DNA from: Desulfobacterales bacterium HSG17
GTDB lineage: Bacteria > Desulfobacterota > Desulfobacteria > Desulfobacterales > Desulfococcaceae
Reading direction: 5' to 3'
DNA length: 7,159 bases
Assembly: GCA_030377945.1 (NCBI GenBank)
Contig: JAUCGD010000162.1
Location: 1 to 7,159 of the forward strand
Shown here: positions 1-5,691 of the stretch, piece by piece
Numbering within the stretch: the first letter of the stretch is position 1
Layout: each line of letters starts with the position of its first letter
Made by a program: the position numbers and the translations under genes
Notes under the pieces: model-generated
Told to the model about the DNA's origin: nothing
Database searches by the model: none
What the model saw: only the letters and a program-made list of their open reading frames with translations

Positions 1-1
1 G

Positions 2-2035
2 ACAGATATAAGTAAAGCTGCAGATTACCAGAACATTATTTCCATCCGTGTAAGAATTCTCAAAGAGCAGGACAAACAGCGTGCAGCCCACCTGGCTGCC
101 CTGAATAGTCTTAAAAAGCACTTAGGTCAATATATTACAGCATTGACTGATAGCAGCAGCCAGGCTCAACAACATCATGCAAATGCAGTAGAGCTGAAAA
201 AGCGTGTTGGCCGGGGGCATATAAAAAGCAGCAAGATTCCTGACGGAATAACTAAAGCACTAAACCGTGATCTGATTATCCGGCTTGAAACTGAAACAGC
301 AAAAAATCTTAATTACCAGATTTATATCCGGCAGGAGATTCAGAGATTGAGCAAAGTTGATAAAACCCTGGGTGATACCGATAAACTGTTGAACGAAATA
401 CGCGTTCTTGCAGGGCGTCGCCTGGATACACTCAGGGAACTTGATAAACTTGAACAGGATTTCAGCCTGACAAAAAACAATCTTTCCGAAACTGAAAGAA
501 AGACAGTTGAACAATCAGCTCTTCGAAAATTAAAATCTGAAAATACATTTCCCGAATTATTTATCGGTTTTATCAGATCCGCAGAGGTTAAGAACCTTAC
601 CGGGCTTCTGCAATCATATTATATTGAACTTTCGGAATTGGAGAATAAACAGGAGAATTTAAAAAAGCAAAACCAAAAATCAGACCGGCTAATCAAGATT
701 GCAAATGATGAAAAGTCTGCTGTAATAAAATTAATACCTGTTCTTCAAAAACAGGTAATAATCCTGGAAAGAGAAAAAGAAGAAAAATGGATAAAGGTCC
801 GTGTGCAGGTGATGCCGGGAAAAAAGGCTGAGATTCTTGGAAATTATAAGGCTAAAACCGGAAGAAGTGTTAGCGCATCGAAAATGAAAAAAGATGATTT
901 AAACAAAAGATTTATTGATAACGTAATAGAAGCACTTTTTGACAAACATGTGAAGATTGTTGCTGCCAATAAACGAATCAACTTGTTTAAACAGAGGCTC
1001 GCCTCTGATGGAATTGATTCGGAAATTGCCGGTTTCCAAGACAGACTTGGTGATTTGAATGCAAGAGATGGAGCTATTAAACGGCGAGTGAAATATATTT
1101 CCGGCCATCTCCCTGATGAACTTATTAATCTGCCGCCAGAGGAAAAACCGAAAACAAAAATTGATAAAATACTGTTTCTCAAAGGAGAAATCGGGGTATT
1201 GCGCCTTGACCGCTATAACCTTGGTCGCGAGTTTTTGACTGTTGTTATGATAAAATTATCTGTTGTTATGATCGCGGTAATATTTTTTTCCTGGCTTATA
1301 GGCCGTCTGACTTCACGTATGATAAAACTTTCCGATGAAAAATCAAATGCTGAAAACAATCAATATTTTCCATTTATAATAATGATAAAAAAGGTTTCAA
1401 GATTCCTTGTATGGAGTATTGCGTTTATAATTATTCTTGATGTTGTAGGATTTAATGTCGGGACTTTTATTGCAGGTCTCGGAATAGGAGGTTTTGCAAT
1501 AGCATTTGCCGTAAAAGGTGTCCTTGCAGATGTGTTCGGTGGACTTTCCATAATGATTACCAAGCCCTTCAGGGTGGGCGAAATAATAGATTTTGATGAC
1601 AGTATGTGTCTTGTAAATGAGATTGGAATAAGATATACGGCCCTGATGAATTACGAAACCAATTACAAATATACTGTTCCCAATTCCATGCTGGCGGAAT
1701 CCAAGATTATTAATATCTCATCCCACCCGGGCCACATGATTTTTACAAAAATATATCTTTCAACACATAACAATGTTGAAAAAATCAAACTTGCCCTGAA
1801 ACTGCTTAATAAGATAGTTGAAGATCATCAGAAAACAAAATTCAACTGGGTAGGATACAAATATTTTGACGATTATTCATTTGTGATTAAACTTCATTAC
1901 GATGTACTTAAATTTGGTGAGCGTATTGGTGTGGAAACAGAAATAAATTGCGATATTGTAAGGTTTTTCCAGAAAAATAATATTGAATTTACGCCGATTC
2001 CGGGTGAGGGAGGAATGTTAATTTCCAATAGTTGA
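2..2035 (+). CDS. MscS-family mechanosensitive channel with long coiled-coil N-terminus (5' partial)
   Basis: This is the C-terminal part of an inner-membrane mechanosensitive ion channel that should release solutes on hypo-osmotic shock. The frame is open from base 2 with no stop, so the gene begins outside the window; the TTG at 143 is only the first start-like codon and lacks a clear ribosome-binding site. About 677 residues are visible. Roughly the first 410 are charged and helical, rich in Lys, Glu, Leu and Gln, and look like a coiled coil. Three hydrophobic segments follow: about 1232-1306, 1394-1450, and the pore-lining helix at 1463-1546, rich in Gly and Ala (GLGIGGFAIAFAVKG). The MscS beta domain follows, with KPFRVGEII, VNEIGIRYT and the signature VPNSMLAES (about 1565-1717), then a C-terminal alpha/beta part. 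The long N-terminus before a three-helix core recalls MscK/MscM-type or MscS_porin proteins, but no multi-helix KefA-type block is seen. Family is confident; subfamily is not. Confidence 0.93.
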   Translation, partial: TDISKAADYQNIISIRVRILKEQDKQRAAHLAALNSLKKHLGQYITALTDSSSQAQQHHANAVELKKRVGRGHIKSSKIPDGITKALNRDLIIRLETETAKNLNYQIYIRQEIQRLSKVDKTLGDTDKLLNEIRVLAGRRLDTLRELDKLEQDFSLTKNNLSETERKTVEQSALRKLKSENTFPELFIGFIRSAEVKNLTGLLQSYYIELSELENKQENLKKQNQKSDRLIKIANDEKSAVIKLIPVLQKQVIILEREKEEKWIKVRVQVMPGKKAEILGNYKAKTGRSVSASKMKKDDLNKRFIDNVIEALFDKHVKIVAANKRINLFKQRLASDGIDSEIAGFQDRLGDLNARDGAIKRRVKYISGHLPDELINLPPEEKPKTKIDKILFLKGEIGVLRLDRYNLGREFLTVVMIKLSVVMIAVIFFSWLIGRLTSRMIKLSDEKSNAENNQYFPFIIMIKKVSRFLVWSIAFIIILDVVGFNVGTFIAGLGIGGFAIAFAVKGVLADVFGGLSIMITKPFRVGEIIDFDDSMCLVNEIGIRYTALMNYETNYKYTVPNSMLAESKIINISSHPGHMIFTKIYLSTHNNVEKIKLALKLLNKIVEDHQKTKFNWVGYKYFDDYSFVIKLHYDVLKFGERIGVETEINCDIVRFFQKNNIEFTPIPGEGGMLISNS

Positions 2036-2065
2036 TATAATAACTGCCTGTTCGGTTAATAAAAT

Positions 2066-2089
2066 TGGCTATCCACTTAAGCCGCGACA
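2066..2089 (+). repeat. Left terminal inverted repeat of the MITE-like element
   Basis: This 24-bp repeat starts TGGCTATCCACTTAAG and ends GCCGCGACA. It is the perfect reverse complement of 2240-2263 and clearly more GC-rich than the 150 bp between the two repeats. It also contains the 6-bp palindrome CTTAAG. The pairing stops abruptly on both sides of the repeat, which sets the boundaries. Confidence 0.9.
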
Positions 2090-2239
2090 ATTATTTCATA
2101 ATGATTATTAGCATAAACTCAAATTGTAACATCTCCAAAATTTGTAGCATAAAAACTGCTGAATTAATAACTAATTTTGAAGTATAAAGTAAATATTCCA
2201 AATTTTGAGATACGGTTTGCCAACACCAATTATTTAAGG

Positions 2240-2263
2240 TGTCGCGGCTTAAGTGGATAGCCA
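2240..2263 (-). repeat. Right terminal inverted repeat of the MITE-like element
   Basis: This is the exact reverse complement of 2066-2089, beginning TGTCGCGGCTTAAG and ending GGATAGCCA. All 24 positions match, with no mismatch or gap. The next bases inward and outward do not pair. Confidence 0.9.
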
Positions 2264-2347
2264 GAAAAGGCAAGTAAATCATTATCGGAAATAGTCATTG
2301 AGGAACGTGGCTGAGTGCATGAACATGTTGATATTGCAAGATATTAA

Positions 2348-2560
2348 GACCAAAAAAGCTTAAATAAGGATAGCCTGATGAACCCCTATATGAAAAAAAA
2401 TTTCAATGCCCTGGGCCTTGCCAATGTGGAGCCTGCTGTCAACATCAGGAAACTGAACCAACTGCTCAAAGATGATTACCGGGGGATCATTGTCTGCATG
2501 GTGCATAAATTCCGGGATATGCTGGAAAACATCAACACTTGGAAAATTATACAATTTTGA
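2348..2560 (+). pseudogene. Probable remnant of a type I restriction HsdR (helicase) gene
   Basis: A short open frame gives a peptide whose core (NQLLKDDYRGIIVCMVHKFRDM, in two parts LLKDDYRGII and VCMVHKFRDM) resembles the stretch of HsdR translocase subunits around the 'iiTtihKF' motif, just before the DEAH box. Just upstream, after a stop at 2345-2347, DQKSLNKD resembles the 'DRxDLDKQ' motif that precedes it in HsdR. The match ends at NTWKIIQF and a TGA at 2558-2560, where a full protein would continue into the ATPase core, so at best about 70 of roughly 1000 residues survive. An ATG at 2378 has an AAGGA seven bases upstream, so a 60-residue peptide could still be made. I recalled the homology from memory of the family and did not search for it. 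An unrelated small ORF is the alternative. Confidence 0.5.
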
Positions 2561-2565
2561 GAGGA
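2561..2565 (+). promoter_or_regulatory. Ribosome-binding site that fixes the TTG start of the SDR gene
   Basis: GAGGA lies seven bases before the TTG at 2573, an ideal distance. The protein has no in-frame Met before residue 267, and the Rossmann motif begins at residue 11 from this TTG. The site immediately follows the TGA that ends the HsdR remnant, so translational coupling is possible. Confidence 0.75.
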
Positions 2566-2572
2566 AACAAAT

Positions 2573-3517
2573 TTGAGCAATCATAAACAAATTCATGCTG
2601 TAACAGGTGCTTTTGGATATTCCGGGAAATATATTACACAAAAGCTTCTTGATAAAGGATATACTGTTCAAACACTTACAAATTCTGTAAACCGTGAAAA
2701 TCCTTTTGGAAAAAGAATAAAAATATATCCGTTTAATTTTGAAAATCCTGAAAAACTAAAAAAATCTCTGGAAGGAGTTACAGTTCTTTATAATACTTAC
2801 TGGGTAAGATTTAATCATAAATTATTCACACACGCTGATGCTGTGAGAAACTCACTTGTATTGTTTGAAGCTGCAAAAAAAGCAAAAGTTGAGAGAATTA
2901 TCCATGTCAGTATAACAAATCCTTCATCAGAAACAAATCTTGAATATTTTCAGGGTAAAGCAGTTCTTGAAAAAGCTCTTATCAAATCCGGTATTTCCTA
3001 TTCAATACTCCGTCCGGCCGTTCTTTTTGGAAAAGAGGATATCCTTATAAATAACATAGCATGGGCGCTCCGCAGATTCCCTGCTTTCGGTGTTTTCGGA
3101 GATGGAAATTATGGAATTCAGCCGATTTATATTGATGATTTTGCAGATCTGGCAGTAACTCAGGGCGCAGTTTGCGAAAACACCATCATTAATGCGGTTG
3201 GCCCGGAATCCTTTACTTACAAAGAACTTGTTAAAACTATCGGTCAAATCATTGGAAAAAACAAGCCGGTTATATCTGTACATCCTCTGGCAGGCTATCT
3301 ATTTGCTAAAATAGTCGGCTGGCTGGTCAGGGATACATTTTTGACATGGGAAGAAATAAAAGGTCTCATGGCCGGAACCCTTGCAGTTGATACCCGGCCT
3401 GTGGGAACCTTAAAACTGACAGATTGGGTCAGCAGTCATTCTGAAACATTGGGAAAAAATTATACAAGTGAGTTAGCCAGAAGAAAAAACAGGCAAACAG
3501 GATACAGATCGAATTAA
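2573..3517 (+). CDS. NmrA-like / atypical SDR NAD(P)-binding protein
   Basis: This is a 314-residue cytoplasmic protein of the extended/atypical short-chain dehydrogenase superfamily, which includes NmrA-like and complex-I NDUFA9-like proteins. The nucleotide-binding loop TGAFGYSG is at residues 11-18, right after the first beta strand. A Ser in HVSITNPS (about 113) and YFQGK (Tyr125, Lys129) fit the SDR catalytic Ser-Tyr-xxx-Lys pattern. SYSILRPAVLFG (142-153) and IYIDDFADLA (186-194) are the usual downstream landmarks. The length is typical. The start is TTG, supported by a well-placed GAGGA. Substrate and cofactor preference cannot be told from sequence: the loop fits NAD(P)H, and the reaction could be epimerase, reductase or redox sensing. 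The coding is AT-rich and matches the neighbouring channel gene, unlike the hydrolase downstream. It is intact, although remnants lie on both sides. Confidence 0.88.
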   Translation: MSNHKQIHAVTGAFGYSGKYITQKLLDKGYTVQTLTNSVNRENPFGKRIKIYPFNFENPEKLKKSLEGVTVLYNTYWVRFNHKLFTHADAVRNSLVLFEAAKKAKVERIIHVSITNPSSETNLEYFQGKAVLEKALIKSGISYSILRPAVLFGKEDILINNIAWALRRFPAFGVFGDGNYGIQPIYIDDFADLAVTQGAVCENTIINAVGPESFTYKELVKTIGQIIGKNKPVISVHPLAGYLFAKIVGWLVRDTFLTWEEIKGLMAGTLAVDTRPVGTLKLTDWVSSHSETLGKNYTSELARRKNRQTGYRSN

Positions 3518-3546
3518 TCATTAAAAGAGCTTTATAACCCGGCACG

Positions 3547-3553
3547 AAAAGGA
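3547..3553 (+). promoter_or_regulatory. Ribosome-binding site of the SDR stub
   Basis: AAAAGGA lies six bases upstream of the ATG at 3560. It is the best ribosome-binding site in this stretch and serves the 17-codon stub. The hydrolase ATG at 3620 has only a weak, rather distant TTAGGG (3603-3608), so ribosomes that load here and stop at 3613 may restart on the hydrolase. Confidence 0.55.
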
Positions 3554-3559
3554 CTTCTT

Positions 3560-3613
3560 ATGAATAAAACAGCCATTGTCATTGGCGCAACCGGTCTAAT
3601 CGTTAGGGCTTGA
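3560..3613 (+). pseudogene. 17-codon stub of a second SDR / NAD(P)H-binding gene
   Basis: The ATG at 3560, with a good ribosome-binding site, encodes MNKTAIVIGATGLIVRA and then TGA at 3611-3613. The first 14 residues are the first beta strand and GATGL dinucleotide loop of a Rossmann protein, as found at the N-terminus of many NAD(P)H-binding and epimerase-like SDR proteins. The third glycine of the GxxGxxG motif would follow at once but is lost, so the break lies near base 3600. The rest of the gene is absent from the window. The stub is in the same frame as the downstream hydrolase and only six bases separate its stop from the hydrolase ATG. It may now act as a leader peptide, but a deletion or insertion scar is the simplest reading. 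Confidence 0.68.
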
Positions 3614-3619
3614 AATAAC

Positions 3620-4825
3620 ATGGTAAAAATTAAAAACGAATCGGACATTCGTGGGGCTGGAAATTTAACAATTGACGCTATTAACGGCATTATCGACCTG
3701 GTAGAAGCTATGCACCATACAATTGCCAGTTTAGGCGGAATACTCGGCAAACCGAATCAAAATCGGACAACAGGCATCACAGGAAAGATTTACCGTAACA
3801 TTCGCACAGTATCCGAATTAATAGGGGACAGCATTGATTTGTTGCTTAAACAGTTCTCATCATTACTCGGAGAAAAAAGTTCATCACCAGAACGTGAAGC
3901 GGTTCTGGCTGCGTTAAATGGAGTTCTGGGCGATCACCTTGCAGCAAGAAACAACCCGCTTACCATCCCAATGCAGTTTCGACGGAATGGGGCGGCATTA
4001 GACATGGACGATCAAGCCTTTAGCCAGGCAGTTCGACAATCCAATGGTAAAATTGTTTTGATGGTGCATGGGTCCTGTATGAATGATTTGCTATGGAACA
4101 AGAAAGGGCATGACCATGGAGCAGCGCTCGCCCGTGATCTGGGCTACCTTCCGGTTTATCTGCATTATAATACGGGCCTTCATATTTCCCAAAATGGCCG
4201 AGAATTTGCAGGTCTGATTGAAATGTTCATTAATCAATTAGCAGGGCCAATAGAACTTGTAATCATTGCTCACAGCATGGGTGGACTTGTTTCACGAAGC
4301 GCCTGCCATTACGGAAAGGTTGCAGGTCATTCCTGGTTAAGTCATTTGCAAAAGATCGTTTTTTTAGGCACACCGCATCATGGTGCCCCTTTAGAGCGCG
4401 CAGGAAATAAGATTGACATCATACTTGAAATAAGCCCGTACAGCGCACCTTTTTCCCGACTTGGAAAAATCAGGAGTGCAGGACTTACAGATCTTCGTTA
4501 CGGCAATATATTGGATAAAGATTGGAAAGGACGCGACCGTTTCAAAAGTTCAGGTGATCTCCGAATCTCTGCACCTTTGCCAGACAGCTTGCAGTGCTAT
4601 ACAATAGCTGCAACCACAAGTAATGAATTGAGCATACTTGGCGATCAGCTTGTGGGAGACGGGCTGGTAACAGTAAACAGCGCATTGGGGATTCATAAAA
4701 ATACTGACTTGAATCTTTTATTTCCGAAGACTCATCAGTGGATCGCCCGCAATACAAACCATCTGGACCTGCTGAATCATCCTGAAGTATATGAGACCAT
4801 TAAAAAATGGCTGAAAAACAAATGA
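3620..4825 (+). CDS. PGAP1-like alpha/beta hydrolase (esterase/lipase)
   Basis: This 401-residue serine hydrolase of the lipase/PGAP1-like superfamily probably cleaves an ester of unknown identity. Residues 1-140 form a helical lead-in with the family phrase AALNGVLGDHLAARNNPL (97-114). The hydrolase core follows. VLMVHGS (146-152) supplies the oxyanion loop. AHSMGG (217-222) is the nucleophile elbow with Ser219, having Ala where most relatives have Gly. FLGTPHHGAPLE (248-259) is a lipase landmark. GDGLV (346-350, Asp347) and TNHLDLL (His381) are the likely acid and base of the triad. All three catalytic residues are present, so it should be active. No signal peptide or membrane segment is evident. 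The ATG at 3620 is the first start after the in-frame TGA at 3611; its ribosome-binding site is weak. Base composition is visibly richer in GC than the SDR gene upstream, hinting at a different origin. Confidence 0.88.
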   Translation: MVKIKNESDIRGAGNLTIDAINGIIDLVEAMHHTIASLGGILGKPNQNRTTGITGKIYRNIRTVSELIGDSIDLLLKQFSSLLGEKSSSPEREAVLAALNGVLGDHLAARNNPLTIPMQFRRNGAALDMDDQAFSQAVRQSNGKIVLMVHGSCMNDLLWNKKGHDHGAALARDLGYLPVYLHYNTGLHISQNGREFAGLIEMFINQLAGPIELVIIAHSMGGLVSRSACHYGKVAGHSWLSHLQKIVFLGTPHHGAPLERAGNKIDIILEISPYSAPFSRLGKIRSAGLTDLRYGNILDKDWKGRDRFKSSGDLRISAPLPDSLQCYTIAATTSNELSILGDQLVGDGLVTVNSALGIHKNTDLNLLFPKTHQWIARNTNHLDLLNHPEVYETIKKWLKNK

Positions 4826-4887
4826 TTGTTATAAATACTTATTGGGAAACTTTAAAAAAACATAAACCACAGGTTGTGCAGATTAAA

Positions 4888-4911
4888 GCTTTCAGGAAAA
4901 TTCCTGAAAGC
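4888..4911. terminator. Hairpin between convergent genes, likely rho-independent terminator
   Basis: GCTTTCAGGAA (4888-4898) and TTCCTGAAAGC (4901-4911) pair over 11 bp with AA between them; in practice the loop opens to four or more bases. On the + strand a T-rich tail follows, with eight Ts at 4924-4931, somewhat far from the stem. It lies 62 bases after the hydrolase stop. The minus-strand stop codon (4892-4894) is inside the stem, so the hairpin also covers the last codons of the phosphatase gene. The minus-strand tail is only TTTAAT, so termination should be stronger for the hydrolase transcript. Confidence 0.6.
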
Positions 4912-5662
4912 CTTTGTTGTATATTTTTTTTGAACCTGAATTATTGAGAGATTTTGCATCTATCCGCTCAATCTCTGACCAGTGACAAATCCTTAAATTT
5001 TTTGATTTTTTATCATAAACAGCAATATTTTCCGTTGAAAGCCAGTCAGGTAAAACATAAAGTCTATGGTAGCCCTTGCAAACAAGATAGTCCTGATGAA
5101 AATGCCCTGCAAAAACTATTTCTATTCCATTTTTGAACATGGATTTTCCAAAGGCAATTATCTCTGTTTCCGGGAGATATTTTTTTATCTTTGAATTTCT
5201 TTTTTTAAAAGCTTTCCTGATTTGAACAGTGAGTTCAGGACCAAAGGGTAATCTCATAAGGATAAACCTGACAAGGAAATTTTTTATCAATTTTTTAAAT
5301 AATAAATATCCAGTATCTTTTTGATTTATGGTATCACCGTGACAAAAAAGAAGGGTATCTCCTTCTTTATAACATGGCAAATCTGTACACCATGAAAAAA
5401 AATCTTTTTTTTGACTTGCAAGAAAAAATTCATGATTACCTTCAATAAACCCTATGGTGCGATGTTTTTTCTGCTCTTTGCACCAGGCAAGAAAATCTTT
5501 ATGAATTTTTTTTTCATAACCAGGCAGGGCAATCCATAAATCAAAAATATCTCCAAGAAAAACAATGTTATGCTGTGTTTTTTCAAAAGCAGTTAACATA
5601 TTGAAAAAAGAAACAACATTGCCCAAATGACCGCCTACATGAGCATCTGCAATAATAATCAT
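4892..5662 (-). CDS. LpxH-like calcineurin-type metallophosphoesterase (UDP-2,3-diacylglucosamine diphosphatase-like)
   Basis: This is a 256-residue, two-metal phosphoesterase. The metal-binding motifs are all present in order: DAH (Asp6, His8), GDIFD (Asp38), GNHE (Asn76, His77), CHGD (His108) and GHFH (His187, His189). HGDTINQKDTGYLLFKKL and the strand VLPDWLSTENIAVYD near the end resemble LpxH, which cleaves UDP-2,3-diacylglucosamine to lipid X in lipid A synthesis at the inner membrane. However, LpxH has GNRD where this protein has the generic GNHE, so the substrate may differ. The basic, hydrophobic stretch 120-160 could form a membrane-facing cap. The ATG directly begins the first beta strand, with a short GCGGA upstream. 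The gene starts 29 bases after the MCP stop with no terminator between them, so an operon is likely. Confidence 0.82.
   Translation of the reverse strand: MIIIADAHVGGHLGNVVSFFNMLTAFEKTQHNIVFLGDIFDLWIALPGYEKKIHKDFLAWCKEQKKHRTIGFIEGNHEFFLASQKKDFFSWCTDLPCYKEGDTLLFCHGDTINQKDTGYLLFKKLIKNFLVRFILMRLPFGPELTVQIRKAFKKRNSKIKKYLPETEIIAFGKSMFKNGIEIVFAGHFHQDYLVCKGYHRLYVLPDWLSTENIAVYDKKSKNLRICHWSEIERIDAKSLNNSGSKKIYNKGFQEFS
5395..5412. repeat. Paired A8 and T8 homopolymer runs inside the phosphatase gene
   Basis: Eight As (5395-5402), the dinucleotide TC and eight Ts (5405-5412) sit within the coding sequence and give KKDFF on the minus strand. Both runs are prone to slippage, and a one-base change would disrupt the gene after about a third of its length. 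The tract is self-complementary but is A/T only. AT-biased codon choice in a Lys/Phe-rich region may be the whole explanation. Confidence 0.7.
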
Positions 5663-5691
5663 ATTTCCGCTTGTTTTTTTTAGTAAAACAA

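Larger units (their letters stand above)
2065..2264. mobile_element. MITE-like element with perfect 24-bp terminal inverted repeats, no transposase
   Basis: Bases 2066-2089 and 2240-2263 are exact reverse complements over 24 bp. They enclose 150 bp of AT-rich DNA with no recognisable coding sequence. This is the structure expected of a miniature inverted-repeat transposable element, mobilised in trans by the transposase of a related insertion sequence. A shorter internal inverted pair is also present (a CAAATTTTG core near 2134-2142 and 2195-2207), so the element could fold on itself. Both ends are flanked by AAAA (2061-2064 and 2265-2268) if the element is taken as 2065-2264. That could be a 4-bp target duplication but is weak evidence in such AT-rich DNA. 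I cannot name the parental IS family. The alternative is a decayed IS or a very large hairpin without mobility. Confidence 0.72.
2036..2347. other. Intergenic stretch holding the inverted-repeat element
   Basis: This 312-base gap follows the channel gene. It is AT-rich and mostly occupied by the inverted-repeat element at about 2065-2264. A minus-strand frame runs open through it (2282 to 2091), but its predicted peptide is a Leu/Ile-rich sequence with no motif I recognise, and its first residues are simply the translated terminal repeat. I see no convincing terminator directly after the channel stop and no clear sigma-70 promoter between the element and the next coding remnant. Confidence 0.6.

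Noticed and set aside
143..145. TTG at 143 as the start of the channel gene
   Set aside because: The same frame is open to base 2 and encodes the same kind of helical sequence upstream, so the true start is outside the window.
844..1182. 112-codon minus-strand open frame inside the channel gene
   Set aside because: It is antisense to a strongly supported coding region and its peptide has no recognisable domain.
2091..2282. 63-codon minus-strand open frame crossing the inverted-repeat element
   Set aside because: Its N-terminus is the translated terminal repeat, the rest is a low-complexity Leu/Ile-rich peptide from AT-rich DNA, and no ribosome-binding site or family motif is seen.
2264..2377. 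Promoter for the HsdR remnant/SDR transcript
   Set aside because: TTGATA- and TTGCAA-like hexamers occur near 2329-2339, but no -10-like box is found at proper spacing.
3611..3613. TGA between the SDR stub and hydrolase as a recoded (selenocysteine or read-through) codon
   Set aside because: There is no visible stem-loop of the expected type just downstream, a fresh ATG follows six bases later, and the stub breaks off within the Rossmann motif, so a fused protein makes little sense.
2036..3620. A new defence island
   Set aside because: Only a short HsdR scrap suggests defence. The SDR and hydrolase lack defence-associated partner domains, and no toxin-antitoxin pair, nuclease or CRISPR repeat is present.
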